64,000 bases of DNA from Flavobacteriaceae bacterium (GCA_016649715.1 JAENXC010000007.1:1-64000), one strand, 5' to 3'; counted from the stretch's first letter, positions 7,962 through 16,837 are shown. Made by a program: numbers and translations. Notes: generated by a model not told the origin, from the sequence alone.

Positions 7962-10076
7962 CTAATAAAAATTAGCGCGATTATCTTCAATATCAGCTTT
8001 CTTTTTAAGGGCGTTGAAAACTGCACTTGGGGCGGCAGGAGCTTCTTTGGAGCTCAACTGATTTGCAAAATTTACGTATGATTCTAATTTTGGTGCAGGG
8101 TTGAACGCCAGCACTTTTATTTTGTAAACACCAGTTTTCCCATCAATTAATTGTGTTTCTTCTCCTGGTTTGGTGCCAAAGGCCATACCCACTGCTTTTG
8201 GTTCACTACTTTCCCCAATGGTTGGAGAAGCCATACTAACGCCAGTGGCGCTTTGTACAACAACATTTTGGCTAGCAGCAATTTCTTGAAGCGAGTTCCC
8301 AGAAATGGATTCGCGAATTTTCTTTGCTTTTTTCTCGTTGCGCAAAATAGGGGTAACGGTTGCCGAAGCATCTGTGGCAGACATTAAACCTTTGTCATTT
8401 TTACGGGTAAGTTGCCCAATAACATAACCATTTGGCACACTGAAACGTTTGGTGTCGCCCACCTTGGTGTCTTCTTTGAACGCCCAATTAACAATTGTAC
8501 GGTTGCTTCCTATTCCGGGAATATTGGCATCCATTTTTCCGAGTTTATTCACGGGTTTTACTTCGAGGCTTTGTGCTTTGGCCAATTCGGCAAAATCGCC
8601 ATCCTTTACGGCAACTTCAAATTTTGAGGCATTTGAAAATACTTCGTTTACCGTTTTTTCTGAGGGCTCTATGTTTTTTACAACAGTGGCAAGGTTAATG
8701 GATTGCTTGGCTCCAGATTGTTTGCCAACTTCAACAATGTGAAAACCGAAATCTGTTTCCACAAGGCCTATGGTTCCTGTCGGGTTGTTAAAAATAAATT
8801 TATCAAAAGGAGGTACCATTCTTCCGGGAGTAGAATTTCCAAGGTCGCCGCCGTTGTCGGCAGAGCCATCGTCAGAGAATTTTTTGGCAAGCTCGGCAAA
8901 TTTAGATTTGTCTTTTTTCACAACACCCAAGATGCTATCGGCCAATTTTTGGGCTTCTTCCTTGGTTCTAGTTACCGTTTCAGGAGCGCGCATTGTGCCT
9001 ACGAAACGAATCAATATATGTTTTGATTCTGCGGAATCGGGCATTTTCTTGGTGTCCAAAACTTTGGAAATATACAAGGCGTTATCCACTTTGTAAGGGC
9101 CGTAAATGTCTCCTTTGTTTAAATTGATAAGGGTGTCCGCAACGGTTGGCGGGAGGTCTTTTTTAAACATCCAACGGTCAAAATACGGAACATCGGAATT
9201 TGAATTTACGTATTCTTCGTAATCATTTGTATTTCTAAAACCTGCAATAGTGTCGTTTGCTTTGGTGTCTTGATTGAATTCAAGTTTATCATTCAACAGC
9301 GCGGCAGTAGCTGATTTTGCAGCTTCCAAATCAGCTTCGGATGGTGCTTCAGAGAAAAGTACATATTGAATATCTGCTTGGGCCTCCACTTGGAAATCAC
9401 TGGGGTGTGCCGAAACGTATTTTTTAATTTCGTCGTCAGTAACTTTTACGTCCTCATCTGCAATCTTGCTGTAAGGAATCTGTATATATTGAAAGTTTAG
9501 GTTGTCGTTCTGAAAATGATATTCCTGCTCGCCTTCTGCAACTGTGGTGCGTAGGCCGCCTTTTATCATATTGTAATAGGTGTTTTGAAGCACACCATCG
9601 GCAGTGCTCTCTTCAAACTTGAGCCATTGCTTGTACATTTCGGGCGAAGAGGCCTTTATGCTGGCAATGTATTCCTGAATTTTTCCCTCATCCACTTGTC
9701 CGGCTTCGTTCAAAAAGGTTTGGTTGTTGGCCAATGAGGTTTTTAATGCATTGTCTATTTGTGCCTTTTCAACGGTAATTCCAGCTTTTTCAATCTGCTC
9801 GTCCATAATTACCTTGCGCAGTTCACGGTCCCAAACCGAGTTCATGGCTTGCGATGTGTTGCTGTTTTGACCCATATTGCGCTGTGTGGCTTCCACTTCT
9901 TCCATAAAAGATTGTCTTGAAATGTCAGTGCCGTTGATGGTTGCGATGGTGTCCTGCCCTTTTGGACCTCTGCTGCCCTTGGTGAGCACATCACTTAAAA
10001 TGAAGGCGAAAAGCGCCAATGCTATAATAAGGATAAGGAATATCCCTCTTTTTCTAATACTGTTTAAGATTGCCAT
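7962..10076 (-). CDS. PpiD-like membrane-anchored peptidyl-prolyl isomerase
   Basis: 704 residues. An N-terminal membrane anchor (about 12-31, GIFLILIIALALFAFILSDV) puts the body in the periplasm. A SurA/PpiD-type chaperone region follows (ATINGTDISRQSFMEEVEA, then a helical segment to about 230). One parvulin domain sits at about 345-445 with SKHILIRFVG, AKKFSDDGSADNGGDLG and TDFGFHIVEV. The C-terminal about 250 residues form further chaperone-like helices. The protein would help fold exported and outer-membrane proteins. It ends the minus-strand run starting at coaX and is followed by a strong terminator. Confidence 0.88.
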   Translation of the reverse strand: MAILNSIRKRGIFLILIIALALFAFILSDVLTKGSRGPKGQDTIATINGTDISRQSFMEEVEATQRNMGQNSNTSQAMNSVWDRELRKVIMDEQIEKAGITVEKAQIDNALKTSLANNQTFLNEAGQVDEGKIQEYIASIKASSPEMYKQWLKFEESTADGVLQNTYYNMIKGGLRTTVAEGEQEYHFQNDNLNFQYIQIPYSKIADEDVKVTDDEIKKYVSAHPSDFQVEAQADIQYVLFSEAPSEADLEAAKSATAALLNDKLEFNQDTKANDTIAGFRNTNDYEEYVNSNSDVPYFDRWMFKKDLPPTVADTLINLNKGDIYGPYKVDNALYISKVLDTKKMPDSAESKHILIRFVGTMRAPETVTRTKEEAQKLADSILGVVKKDKSKFAELAKKFSDDGSADNGGDLGNSTPGRMVPPFDKFIFNNPTGTIGLVETDFGFHIVEVGKQSGAKQSINLATVVKNIEPSEKTVNEVFSNASKFEVAVKDGDFAELAKAQSLEVKPVNKLGKMDANIPGIGSNRTIVNWAFKEDTKVGDTKRFSVPNGYVIGQLTRKNDKGLMSATDASATVTPILRNEKKAKKIRESISGNSLQEIAASQNVVVQSATGVSMASPTIGESSEPKAVGMAFGTKPGEETQLIDGKTGVYKIKVLAFNPAPKLESYVNFANQLSSKEAPAAPSAVFNALKKKADIEDNRANFY

Positions 10077-10165
10077 TTGATGTTCAAATTTATAGGTGGC
10101 GAAAATAGCGTTTTCATCCCATTAATAAAAAAGTAAATCGAAAAAATTGAGGAAATGTTTAAAAT

Positions 10166-11419
10166 CTAATCCTCGTGGACAATTTTAAGTTCCACCAGTT
10201 CAATTTTTGTATTGGAGACTTCCAAAATTGTGAAGATATAATCATCTATTTCAACGGTTTCACCTTTTCCGGGAATTTCCTCGGTGTGGTTCACGATTAG
10301 TCCACCGAGGGTTTCGTAGTTTTCGCTTTCCTCCAAATTAAGTTTGTAAATTTCGTTTAGGTGATCTACCTCCAAGCGGGCGGAAAATTTATAATGGCCT
10401 TCGCCCAGTTCTTCCTCAATAAGTGCAATGCTGTCGTGTTCGTCTTCAATGTCGCCAAAAAGTTCTTCTATAATATCTTCAACGGTAATAATGCCACTGG
10501 TTCCGCCGTATTCGTCAATAACCACGGCTAAGCTTTTCCGTTTTTTGCTGAGGATACCGAGCACATCCTTCACGAGCATGGTTTCGGGCACGAAAACCAC
10601 AGGCATCAATACTTTTTTGAGGGTTTCCGGTTTTTTAAAAAGTTCAAAGGAGTGAACATAGCCCAAAATGTCGTCTATATTTTCATTGTAGATCAATATT
10701 TTTGAAAGGCCGGTTTCGGTGAAGATTTTGGCAAGTTCCTTTGGCGATGTGTCAATATCTACCGCTACAACCTCAGTTCGGGGAATCATGGCTTCGCGCG
10801 ATTTTACTTCGGAAAAATCCAGTGCGTTTTGGAATATCTGTATTTCCGAATCCATTTCTTGTTTGGTTTCGGCAATGTCCATTTGTTCGGAAATGTAATT
10901 GCCAAGTTCCAGTTTGCTGAAAGTTAATTGAACGGTATCGCCTTCGGACTTAAAGATCAATTTGAGGACCAAATCTGAAATCCATATTATGAATTCAGAA
11001 ATCAAAGAGAAAAGGACGTAGAAGAAATATGCCGGAACTGCAAAGACTTTGACCAAGCTGTTCGCATAAATTTGAAAGAAAACCTTTGGAAGAAACTCAG
11101 CCGTGAGCAATATTATTAATGTAGAAATTATAGTTTGTACCAATAAACCGACGAAACCTGCCAACGGAATGTATTCCATCAAAAGATCGCCCATAAAGAA
11201 ACTATAGATAACCAGCGCAATATTATTGCCCACGAGCATTGTAGCAATGAATTTTGAAGGGCGTTTGGTTATCTTTTTAAGAATCCCTGACAAGAAGTTG
11301 TTTTGCTTCTTTTCAATCTCGATGTGTATTTTGTTGGAAGAAACGTACGCAATCTCCATCCCCGAGAAAAAGGCGGAGAGGACGAGCATTGTCAATATGA
11401 TTATTATACTGTAATCCAT
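10166..11419 (-). CDS. CNNM/CorC (hemolysin) family membrane protein
   Basis: 417 residues. An N-terminal DUF21/CNNM transmembrane domain (about 1-185; LSAFFSGMEIAYVSSNKI is its signature) precedes a CBS pair (about 200-320; SREAMIPRTEVVAVD, GGTSGIITVEDIIEELFGDI) and a CorC_HlyC domain (about 335-410). The family is implicated in Mg2+ or other divalent cation handling; some flavobacterial relatives (GldE) assist gliding. The name hemolysin is historical. It is transcribed between a small membrane protein gene and the PpiD gene; the 89-bp gap to PpiD shows no terminator. Confidence 0.88.
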   Translation of the reverse strand: MDYSIIIILTMLVLSAFFSGMEIAYVSSNKIHIEIEKKQNNFLSGILKKITKRPSKFIATMLVGNNIALVIYSFFMGDLLMEYIPLAGFVGLLVQTIISTLIILLTAEFLPKVFFQIYANSLVKVFAVPAYFFYVLFSLISEFIIWISDLVLKLIFKSEGDTVQLTFSKLELGNYISEQMDIAETKQEMDSEIQIFQNALDFSEVKSREAMIPRTEVVAVDIDTSPKELAKIFTETGLSKILIYNENIDDILGYVHSFELFKKPETLKKVLMPVVFVPETMLVKDVLGILSKKRKSLAVVIDEYGGTSGIITVEDIIEELFGDIEDEHDSIALIEEELGEGHYKFSARLEVDHLNEIYKLNLEESENYETLGGLIVNHTEEIPGKGETVEIDDYIFTILEVSNTKIELVELKIVHED

Positions 11420-11432
11420 TTCAATATTTAAT

Positions 11433-11525
11433 ATTCAAGATTCAAAATTCAACCCTTCGACTGCGCTCAGGGTGACAGTTTAAAAATTGTGAGTTTTCGC
11501 CAACCTGAAACTTGAAACCTGAAAC
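11433..11525. repeat. Composite intergenic repeat: heptamers flanking a palindrome
   Basis: Three parts are visible. ATTCAAG, ATTCAAA and ATTCAAC are consecutive 7-bp units at 11433-11453. A palindromic element with CCCT...TCGACTGCGCTCA...GGG follows at 11453-11477; its core TCGACTGCGCTCA recurs, inverted, inside argS at 37112-37136. CCTGAAA, CTTGAAA and CCTGAAA are consecutive 7-bp units at 11504-11524, abutting the stop of the next gene. The cluster lies between the CNNM gene and the small membrane protein gene. Confidence 0.85.
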
Positions 11526-11719
11526 TATTTTTTTTTCTCTTCCATCTTCTTTCTGAAATTTCTTTTGAAGAAAAACATAAAGATAGCAACAACTACAAAG
11601 AAGATGAAAAGATAGGCTCTGTTTCGTTCAGCGCTCCAATTATTTACTGCTTCGAAAGCGAAAAATATCGCTATTACAAGGTATGCATATTCAAAAAAAC
11701 GGTACACTTTACTTAACAT
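11525..11719 (-). CDS. Small membrane protein, unknown function
   Basis: 64 residues with two predicted membrane segments (about 10-27 and 36-51) and a very basic tail (KRNFRKKMEEKKK), so the tail is probably cytoplasmic. It overlaps the 3' end of lptC by 11 bp, which supports translation in the same operon. I do not recognise a family. A gene of this kind between lptC and a CNNM gene fits the conserved-looking run from coaX to PpiD. No function is assigned. Confidence 0.75.
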   Translation of the reverse strand: MLSKVYRFFEYAYLVIAIFFAFEAVNNWSAERNRAYLFIFFVVVAIFMFFFKRNFRKKMEEKKK

Positions 11720-12284
11720 CTTCGGTTTTGGTTTTGTCTATTAGTTGGACACCTTGGTTTTTTCTGGACAAAAAGATAGTGAAATCTTGGTTGCCATCAA
11801 ACCTTGCCCCATCATTATAGGAGCCATCCTTAAATTTTATTTGGTAGGGTTGGTCGGTAAAGACCCACTCATTTTTCTGGTCCCAGTAGAGTTGATTGGC
11901 TTTTAGGACCACACTATCGCCAGTTACCAACACTACATTTTTGCGCAAATCTACCAATCCTGTTTTTTCATACTGAATGGCATAATCTGAATTCACAGTG
12001 CTTTTTTTGCCTTCTTTATCCCAAAAACGCACTTCAATCCCTTTGGGAAATTCTTTGTACGGAAACTCCAAATTTGAATAATCGAGCAATTTCTCGGCCA
12101 GCAGATTGGTCACGAGTTTTCCGGAATCTGTGTATTTAAAGTTGATGCCTTTTCCTTCGGCAACGGGTGCGCCATCGGACAGACTGAGTTTTTTTACGTT
12201 TTGGTAATTGCTTTCACATGCAAAAAGCGTGATGGTCAATAGCAAGACCATCACGCTTTTAAACATATTTAAAGTGGTGTACAT
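11709..12284 (-). CDS. lptC: LPS export ABC transporter periplasmic protein LptC
   Basis: 191 residues. A lipoprotein-like signal (VMVLLLTITLFACES, lipobox cysteine near residue 23) is followed by an LptC/OstA beta-jellyroll: AEGKGINFKYTDSGK, VRFWDKEGKKSTVNSDYAI, VVLVTGDSVVLKANQLYWDQ. LptC passes lipopolysaccharide from the LptB2FG complex to LptA. In Bacteroidetes it is commonly lipid-anchored, as here. Either Met1 or MFKSVMV six codons on could be the start. It begins 3 bp after the TPR gene stop and overlaps the downstream gene by 11 bp. Confidence 0.88.
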   Translation of the reverse strand: MYTTLNMFKSVMVLLLTITLFACESNYQNVKKLSLSDGAPVAEGKGINFKYTDSGKLVTNLLAEKLLDYSNLEFPYKEFPKGIEVRFWDKEGKKSTVNSDYAIQYEKTGLVDLRKNVVLVTGDSVVLKANQLYWDQKNEWVFTDQPYQIKFKDGSYNDGARFDGNQDFTIFLSRKNQGVQLIDKTKTEDVK

Positions 12285-12286
12285 TC

Positions 12287-13651
12287 TTATAAGTTAGGTA
12301 CCCGTACGCTTCCGCCAACCCAACAGTTGAAGGTAATGGTTTTTCCAGCCATATCTTCAGCAAAGATATCGCTTGGCTGAGGGGCACGTTGTCTGTAACT
12401 ACTGGCGGCAGCCCTTGCGTTTGCAGCAACGGTACCGTCCACACGGGCGGCTTTGTCCATCATGTCTGCTGCAAGCCAGTACATTGCTCTTTTTTCAAAA
12501 ACGGTGGTTCCACAGTTGTTTGCGCTGTCTGCATACATTGCGCCAATTTTATAATATGCGATTCCGGCAGATGGTTTTACTTCCAGCATTTTGTTGTAAT
12601 AATTTCTTGCAGTGCCAAAACTTCCTTTTTTGCGGTAGTTTTCGGCTATGCTATAGTAGATTCTGTATTTTTGCGCGCTATTTTTTTCCAAGTCTGCTGC
12701 TTGGTTAAAATATTCCAATGCCTTTGAGGCTTTGCCTTCGGCTTCCGCTTGTTTACCTAAATAATAGGCAGATGTGGAACTTGGTTCCAATTCGTGAAGG
12801 CGTACGGCCAATTTGTTTGATAGTGGGCTGTCACAATCTTTGACATCCAGCCTGTTACTTGCGGCTTTAATCCAATCTATATCGTTCTTTTTCTGCTCGT
12901 AGTCTTTTTCATAAAGTGGGATAAGGTTTGGGCAATCTGCTAACTGGCCCAGTTTTCCGTTCACGCTTTCTTCAACGGTTGCATAAACCCCCAAATTGTT
13001 TTCATATACTTCTTTAGCGCGTTGTTCTTTATCGGTAAGTGCTATTCCTGCTTCTTCTGCATCCAATAAAGGAGTTAATTTGGCGGCAAGACTGTTTTTT
13101 TCCGTATCTATTTTTGAAGTTACAACGTCATAAAGATTAAAGATATCTTGAAGATCTTTTTGTTTGTTATTGTATAAATCTACAGCAAGTGAGAAGTAAG
13201 CATACAAACTTTTTCCGCTGGTGAAATCTTCAGGATATTTTTTGAAAGCTTCATCATAGGCTTTAAATTGTTCTGCTTTTGAACCAATGTTGTTATCAAA
13301 TTTTATTTGGGCAATGGTTGAAAGCACATCACCTTCCTTGGTTTGTTCAGGAAAATTCTGCAGTCTTAATTCCCAAGCTTGTATAAGGTCCTTCACTTTA
13401 CTTTTGTCGCCTTTTTCTTCAATAAAATATTCGAACATTTTTACCCCATATTGGTATATGGCGAGGTTGTAATTAGGACATTCCTTAATCAATTTTTCGT
13501 AATAGGGAAGTGCGGCTTCATAATTTTTAACCTTGGCTGGCTCCGTGAAGTAAGACATTGAAATTGCGCAGTCATCCGGTGCTTGGGCAAAAGATTTTCC
13601 AGAGACAGAAAGTAGTGCAATTGTAAATAATAAAATGAATTTTGTTTTCAT
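12287..13651 (-). CDS. Exported TPR protein
   Basis: 454 residues with a Sec signal peptide (MKTKFILLFTIALLSVSGKSFAQ). Tetratricopeptide-like helices run from about 40 to 150 (ALPYYEKLIKECPNYNLAIY) and from about 290 to 400 (SAQKYRIYYSIAENYRKKGSFGTARNYYNKML in part). It is probably a periplasmic or outer-membrane scaffold. The partner is unknown, but the position between a barrel protein gene and lptC points to envelope assembly. The gap of 2 bp to lptC and 19 bp from the barrel protein gene indicates one transcript. Confidence 0.82.
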   Translation of the reverse strand: MKTKFILLFTIALLSVSGKSFAQAPDDCAISMSYFTEPAKVKNYEAALPYYEKLIKECPNYNLAIYQYGVKMFEYFIEEKGDKSKVKDLIQAWELRLQNFPEQTKEGDVLSTIAQIKFDNNIGSKAEQFKAYDEAFKKYPEDFTSGKSLYAYFSLAVDLYNNKQKDLQDIFNLYDVVTSKIDTEKNSLAAKLTPLLDAEEAGIALTDKEQRAKEVYENNLGVYATVEESVNGKLGQLADCPNLIPLYEKDYEQKKNDIDWIKAASNRLDVKDCDSPLSNKLAVRLHELEPSSTSAYYLGKQAEAEGKASKALEYFNQAADLEKNSAQKYRIYYSIAENYRKKGSFGTARNYYNKMLEVKPSAGIAYYKIGAMYADSANNCGTTVFEKRAMYWLAADMMDKAARVDGTVAANARAAASSYRQRAPQPSDIFAEDMAGKTITFNCWVGGSVRVPNL

Positions 13652-13670
13652 GGTATTGCTATTAATAGTA

Positions 13671-14909
13671 TTAATCGTATAATCTTTTTTCGAACCAACG
13701 GTCGTTTAATGAGAAGCTTAAATAGGTATTGAAAAAGTTTTCCTGTATTAAACCAAAATCGGTGGTTCCACGCCTGCCGAGTTCAAACCCTAAATTCATA
13801 TTAGAGAATAGCCGACCAACAGGTAACCCAACTCCAAAAGATATGCCAAACTCGTTTATGTCCTGTCCGCTGAACTCCATGCCTGTTTGTTCAAACCTTG
13901 CCCCAGCTCTGTAAACCATTCTTTTAAAATAGTTTCCGAAGGAATTGTAATTGGGTATATAATAACCTCCCATCCTAAATTTGGAAGCATTTTTGTAAGT
14001 TACATTCTCAATGGTGAAGGAGCGGTTTGTGAAATTACTTGTTTGCTGTTTTACGTACTCCAAGCCAATCCCCCAGTTTTTCGGTTTGCTAATTGCAGAA
14101 CCCAGTGTAAGTTGCGATGGAAAGGTAAATTCTGTGTTCGGCACATCTATTTCCCTTTCATCAACAGTATATATACCAGATGGCAGTATAGAAACACTGC
14201 CTGTTTTTCGGTAGTTTACCGAGGTGAAATTTGTTCCGGGGCTAAATGTTAATGCTCCTGTAAGTTCAAGATTTTCGGAAATCATTCTTTTGTAAATTGC
14301 CCCAACATTAAAACTGAACCCTGATAGGTCAGATCTATTAATTACACGCGTTCCATACTGAAGGTAATTTTTTTGGGTTACGGCGGTGTTCTCTATTTTT
14401 CCAAAGTTGTAATTGGCATCTACGCCCACGCTCAATTCTGGGGTAACTTGATAGCCAAGGGAAAGGAAAGCTTTGTTCAAGCCACCAGTTCCGGTATATT
14501 GTGTGATGCCATCCGAGAGTTCCGAATAAAAATCATAACCAACGGAAGTATAAGGTATCAAGCCGAAACCCATCCCGAATTTTCCCATTGGAATTCCCAT
14601 TCCCAAATAATCCAAGGTAGAGGTAGAAGTTTTTTGGCTTCCCAAGTCTGTTTTTTGTGTTGAAGTGCTATGGCTTGCACCCACAGAAAAGTTAACCAAC
14701 CGCAATCCTGCATACCCCGCGGGATTCTGAAAATTTATATGAATGCTGTCCGTGAATACTCCCAGGCCTGCCATAGACCTATTTTCGGCGGTACCGCGAA
14801 ATTTAAGCGACCCAATTCCATAAAATGAATAGGGTGATGTGGTTCCTTCCTGAGCCAAGGCTGTGGCCGCTAAAAGTAAAAATAAACCAATTATTATTTT
14901 TCTAAACAT
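13671..14909 (-). CDS. FadL-like outer-membrane beta-barrel protein
   Basis: 412 residues with a signal peptide (MFRKIIIGLFLLLAATALAQ). The early region TSPYSFYGIGSLKFRGTAENRSMAGLGVFTDS resembles the hatch region of FadL/PorV-type proteins, and the rest is alternating beta strands ending in WFEKRLYD. Such proteins carry hydrophobic molecules across, or act in secretion at, the outer membrane; the substrate is not known. The start overlaps the end of coaX by 16 bp. Confidence 0.78.
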   Translation of the reverse strand: MFRKIIIGLFLLLAATALAQEGTTSPYSFYGIGSLKFRGTAENRSMAGLGVFTDSIHINFQNPAGYAGLRLVNFSVGASHSTSTQKTDLGSQKTSTSTLDYLGMGIPMGKFGMGFGLIPYTSVGYDFYSELSDGITQYTGTGGLNKAFLSLGYQVTPELSVGVDANYNFGKIENTAVTQKNYLQYGTRVINRSDLSGFSFNVGAIYKRMISENLELTGALTFSPGTNFTSVNYRKTGSVSILPSGIYTVDEREIDVPNTEFTFPSQLTLGSAISKPKNWGIGLEYVKQQTSNFTNRSFTIENVTYKNASKFRMGGYYIPNYNSFGNYFKRMVYRAGARFEQTGMEFSGQDINEFGISFGVGLPVGRLFSNMNLGFELGRRGTTDFGLIQENFFNTYLSFSLNDRWFEKRLYD

Positions 14910-15637
14910 GAATGATTGTTATATGCTAAAATATGGTTCAATCCCTCCAACAAAAAATTTGAGTTGGCAAAGATGTCATTTTTTATGCTATCTCGCAAAA
15001 AATGTATGTCTCCTCCTGTTAAAATAACTGTTAAATTGTCGTAATTTTTATTATACGCTGCAATAAACCCGTCAATTTCATATAAAATCCCATTTAAAAC
15101 GCCTGAATGGATGGAGGTTTCTGTACTGTTTCCAACAAAGTGTTTTGGATGGTTTGCTTCAAGTAACGGTAAATTTTCGGTAAAGGTATGCAAGGATTTA
15201 TAGCGCATTGAAATGCCCGGCGAAATGGCACCGCCCAAATATTCGTTTTCGGAATTTAAAAAATCAAACGTAATGCAGGTTCCGGCGTCAATAACCAGTA
15301 CATTTTTGTTTGCATATTGGGCCGCCGCTGCACTAACCAAGGCAATGCGGTCTATTCCCAAAGTGTGCGGGGTTGTGTATTTATTTGTGAAAGGAACCTT
15401 GGTTTCGTGGTCCAAAACCAAAACCTCGCACTGTAACTTTAATTTGGACAATTGATGTTCAGAAAGATTGGCAACCGAAGAAACAATACAATTGGAAATT
15501 TTAGGAAAAGCTTCGAAAGTTTCGGCAAGCGTATTCAAAAATTTTTTTTTGATGCACGTTTTTTTAAGCCTAAGTTTTCCAGAATCGAACACTCCAAGCT
15601 TTATTAGCGTGTTCCCAACATCAATTGCGAGGTTCAT
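14894..15637 (-). CDS. coaX: Type III pantothenate kinase
   Basis: 247 residues of the ASKHA-fold CoaX family. Motifs in order: LAIDVGNTLIKLGVF (phosphate 1), TPHTLGIDRIALVSAAAA (the GxDR motif), VLVIDAGTCITFDFL (phosphate 2), GGAISPGISMRYKSLHTFTENLP, and VILTGGDIHFL (adenosine). It phosphorylates pantothenate in the first step of CoA synthesis, needs a monovalent cation and is usually not feedback-inhibited by CoA. It appears to be the first gene of the minus-strand run down to PpiD. Confidence 0.93.
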   Translation of the reverse strand: MNLAIDVGNTLIKLGVFDSGKLRLKKTCIKKKFLNTLAETFEAFPKISNCIVSSVANLSEHQLSKLKLQCEVLVLDHETKVPFTNKYTTPHTLGIDRIALVSAAAAQYANKNVLVIDAGTCITFDFLNSENEYLGGAISPGISMRYKSLHTFTENLPLLEANHPKHFVGNSTETSIHSGVLNGILYEIDGFIAAYNKNYDNLTVILTGGDIHFLRDSIKNDIFANSNFLLEGLNHILAYNNHSCLEK

Positions 15638-15738
15638 TTTTTTATTTAAGGCGTTAAAAATACAACTTGGTTATTTAACTTATTGTTAAGAAGGTATTAA
15701 AACGGGTGATTTTTCTGCGGTTATTTTTTGATTAATGT

Positions 15739-15768
15739 TTTGCAAAAACGAAAATAGCTTTATATTTG
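15739..15768 (+). promoter_or_regulatory. Bacteroidetes-type promoter for tRNA-Phe
   Basis: TTTG at 15739-15742 and TATATTTG at 15761-15768 are 18 bp apart and match the Bacteroidetes primary sigma consensus (TTTG, 17-20 bp, TAnnTTTG). The tRNA begins 14 bp after the -7 element. Confidence 0.85.
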
Positions 15769-15781
15769 CCGTCTCAATAAT

Positions 15782-15854
15782 GGTGCCTTAGCTCAGTTGG
15801 TAGAGCAATGGACTGAAAATCCATGTGTCCCTAGTTCGATTCTTGGAGGCACCA
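15782..15854 (+). tRNA. tRNA-Phe (GAA)
   Basis: A 73-nt cloverleaf. The acceptor GGTGCCT pairs with AGGCACC, with discriminator A. The D-arm contains AGCTCAGTTGGTAGAGC. The anticodon stem ATGGA/TCCAT encloses CTGAAAA, giving anticodon GAA. The T-loop is TTCGATT; the T-stem CCTAG/CTTGG has one U-U opposition. CCA is not encoded. The T-stem 5' strand and 3' end are partly repeated after the neighbouring GIY-YIG gene. Confidence 0.97.
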
Positions 15855-15859
15855 CATAC

Positions 15860-15890
15860 AATCCCTAAGCATTTTGCTTGGGGATTTTTT
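15860..15890 (+). terminator. Intrinsic terminator of tRNA-Phe
   Basis: AATCCCTAAGC and GCTTGGGGATT form a stem with one mismatch around ATTTT, followed by TTTTTGTTTTT. It begins 6 bp after the tRNA. Confidence 0.87.
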
Positions 15891-15901
15891 GTTTTTACAA
15901 T

Positions 15902-16183
15902 ATGCACTATTTATATATTATTTATTCCGAAACTATTAATAGGTATTACATTGGTGAAAGCCACGATGCTGATGAGCGGCTGAAACAACACAACATTCAT
16001 TATTTTAAATCAAATTTCACAAAAGCATCAAATGATTGGAAACTTTCTCTAAAATATCTTTGTCGAAACAAGGAAGAAGCTGTTTTTCTGGAAAAATTTA
16101 TAAAAAAAATGAAGAGTAGGGTTTTTATTAAAAAAGTAATAGAAAATCCTGAAATACTCACAGATTTATTGAAGAAGATGTAG
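15902..16183 (+). CDS. GIY-YIG nuclease family protein beside tRNA
   Basis: 93 residues from MHYLYIIYSE; an upstream in-frame ATG at 15878 lies inside the tRNA terminator and is rejected. The GIY-YIG core is readable: YLYIIYSETINRYYIGES (degenerate GIY and intact YIG), ERLKQHN, and a C-terminal basic helix KFIKKMKSRVFIKKVI. This is the UvrC-N/URI type of single-domain protein; it probably cuts or nicks DNA. The TAG stop overlaps the first base of a partial copy of the tRNA-Phe 3' end, which points to a small element tied to the tRNA locus. Confidence 0.85.
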   Translation: MHYLYIIYSETINRYYIGESHDADERLKQHNIHYFKSNFTKASNDWKLSLKYLCRNKEEAVFLEKFIKKMKSRVFIKKVIENPEILTDLLKKM

Positions 16184-16222
16184 TCCCTAGTTCCCCCGAC
16201 GCTTCGGGGTTGGAGGCACCAC
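16183..16222 (+). repeat. Partial copy of the tRNA-Phe 3' end
   Basis: GTCCCTAGTTC (16183-16193) repeats tRNA bases 15827-15837, and TTGGAGGCACCAC (16210-16222) repeats 15843-15855. Between them the five tRNA bases are replaced by a short GC hairpin (CCCCGA CGC TTCGGGG). The tRNA 5' half is absent. With the intact tRNA it brackets the GIY-YIG gene as direct repeats. Confidence 0.88.
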
Positions 16223-16229
16223 TTAAACT

Positions 16230-16262
16230 CCCTGTAAGTCTTTTGATTTACAGGGTTTTTTG
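16230..16262 (+). terminator. Intrinsic terminator after the partial tRNA copy
   Basis: CCCTGTAA and TTTACAGGG form a stem around GTCTTTTGA, followed by TTTTTTGTTTTT. It stands in the same relation to the partial tRNA copy as the first terminator does to the real tRNA. Confidence 0.87.
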
Positions 16263-16346
16263 TTTTTGGAGTGAAAATAAATGTAATTTTTTTATAAATG
16301 TCTGGCTAATAGAAGAAATTGAACCTTTTTAATTAATTCAATTTTA

Positions 16347-16823
16347 TTAATAGACATAATTGAAAACATAATAAATAGTCACAAACTCTTCAATAGAAAC
16401 CATAGTGTCTATTGTAAATAATACGTCGCTACTATAGTTTGAATTGCCATCGTATACTTTTCCGTCCTTTATATTAAGTATTATATCGCTGGAGTAATTT
16501 GAATTTTCTTTGTAAACCTTGCCATCTTTAATGTTCATTAAGATGTCGCTCGTGTAATTTGAATTGCCTTTGTAAACCTTTCCATCTTTTATGTTGAAAA
16601 GAATATCACTTGAGTAGTTTGAGTTTTTCTCATAAATTTTGTTCCCTGAAATCTTGCAGAGTATATCGCTTGAATAGTTAGAATTCTTCTTATAAACCTT
16701 ACCATTCTTGATATTACAGATAACATCACTGCTATAATTTGAATTTCCCGAATATGCTTTTACTTGTGACGTAGAAACTGTTACTGAGAATGAAGTAATA
16801 AGTATTAGTAGCAGATTTTTCAT
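16347..16823 (-). CDS. Exported protein of six 20-residue repeats
   Basis: 158 residues: a signal-like hydrophobic start (MKNLLLILITSFSVTVSTSQ), then six consecutive units of exactly 20 residues with the pattern NSNYSSDILxNIKDGKVYKx (residues about 28-146), and a short hydrophobic tail (IYYVFNYVY). The period and alternating pattern suggest a beta-propeller or beta-flower-like or solenoid fold. I do not recognise a named family with certainty. The DNA is a 60-bp tandem repeat whose copies differ at many third positions, so the protein pattern is under selection. It lies 14 bp after the SH3-domain membrane protein gene. Confidence 0.8.
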   Translation of the reverse strand: MKNLLLILITSFSVTVSTSQVKAYSGNSNYSSDVICNIKNGKVYKKNSNYSSDILCKISGNKIYEKNSNYSSDILFNIKDGKVYKGNSNYTSDILMNIKDGKVYKENSNYSSDIILNIKDGKVYDGNSNYSSDVLFTIDTMVSIEEFVTIYYVFNYVY

Positions 16824-16837
16824 TTTTACATCTTTGG

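Noticed and set aside
16403-16760. 60-bp tandem repeats that could look like a CRISPR array
   Set aside because: They are the coding repeats of a 20-residue unit in one continuous frame with no unique spacers.
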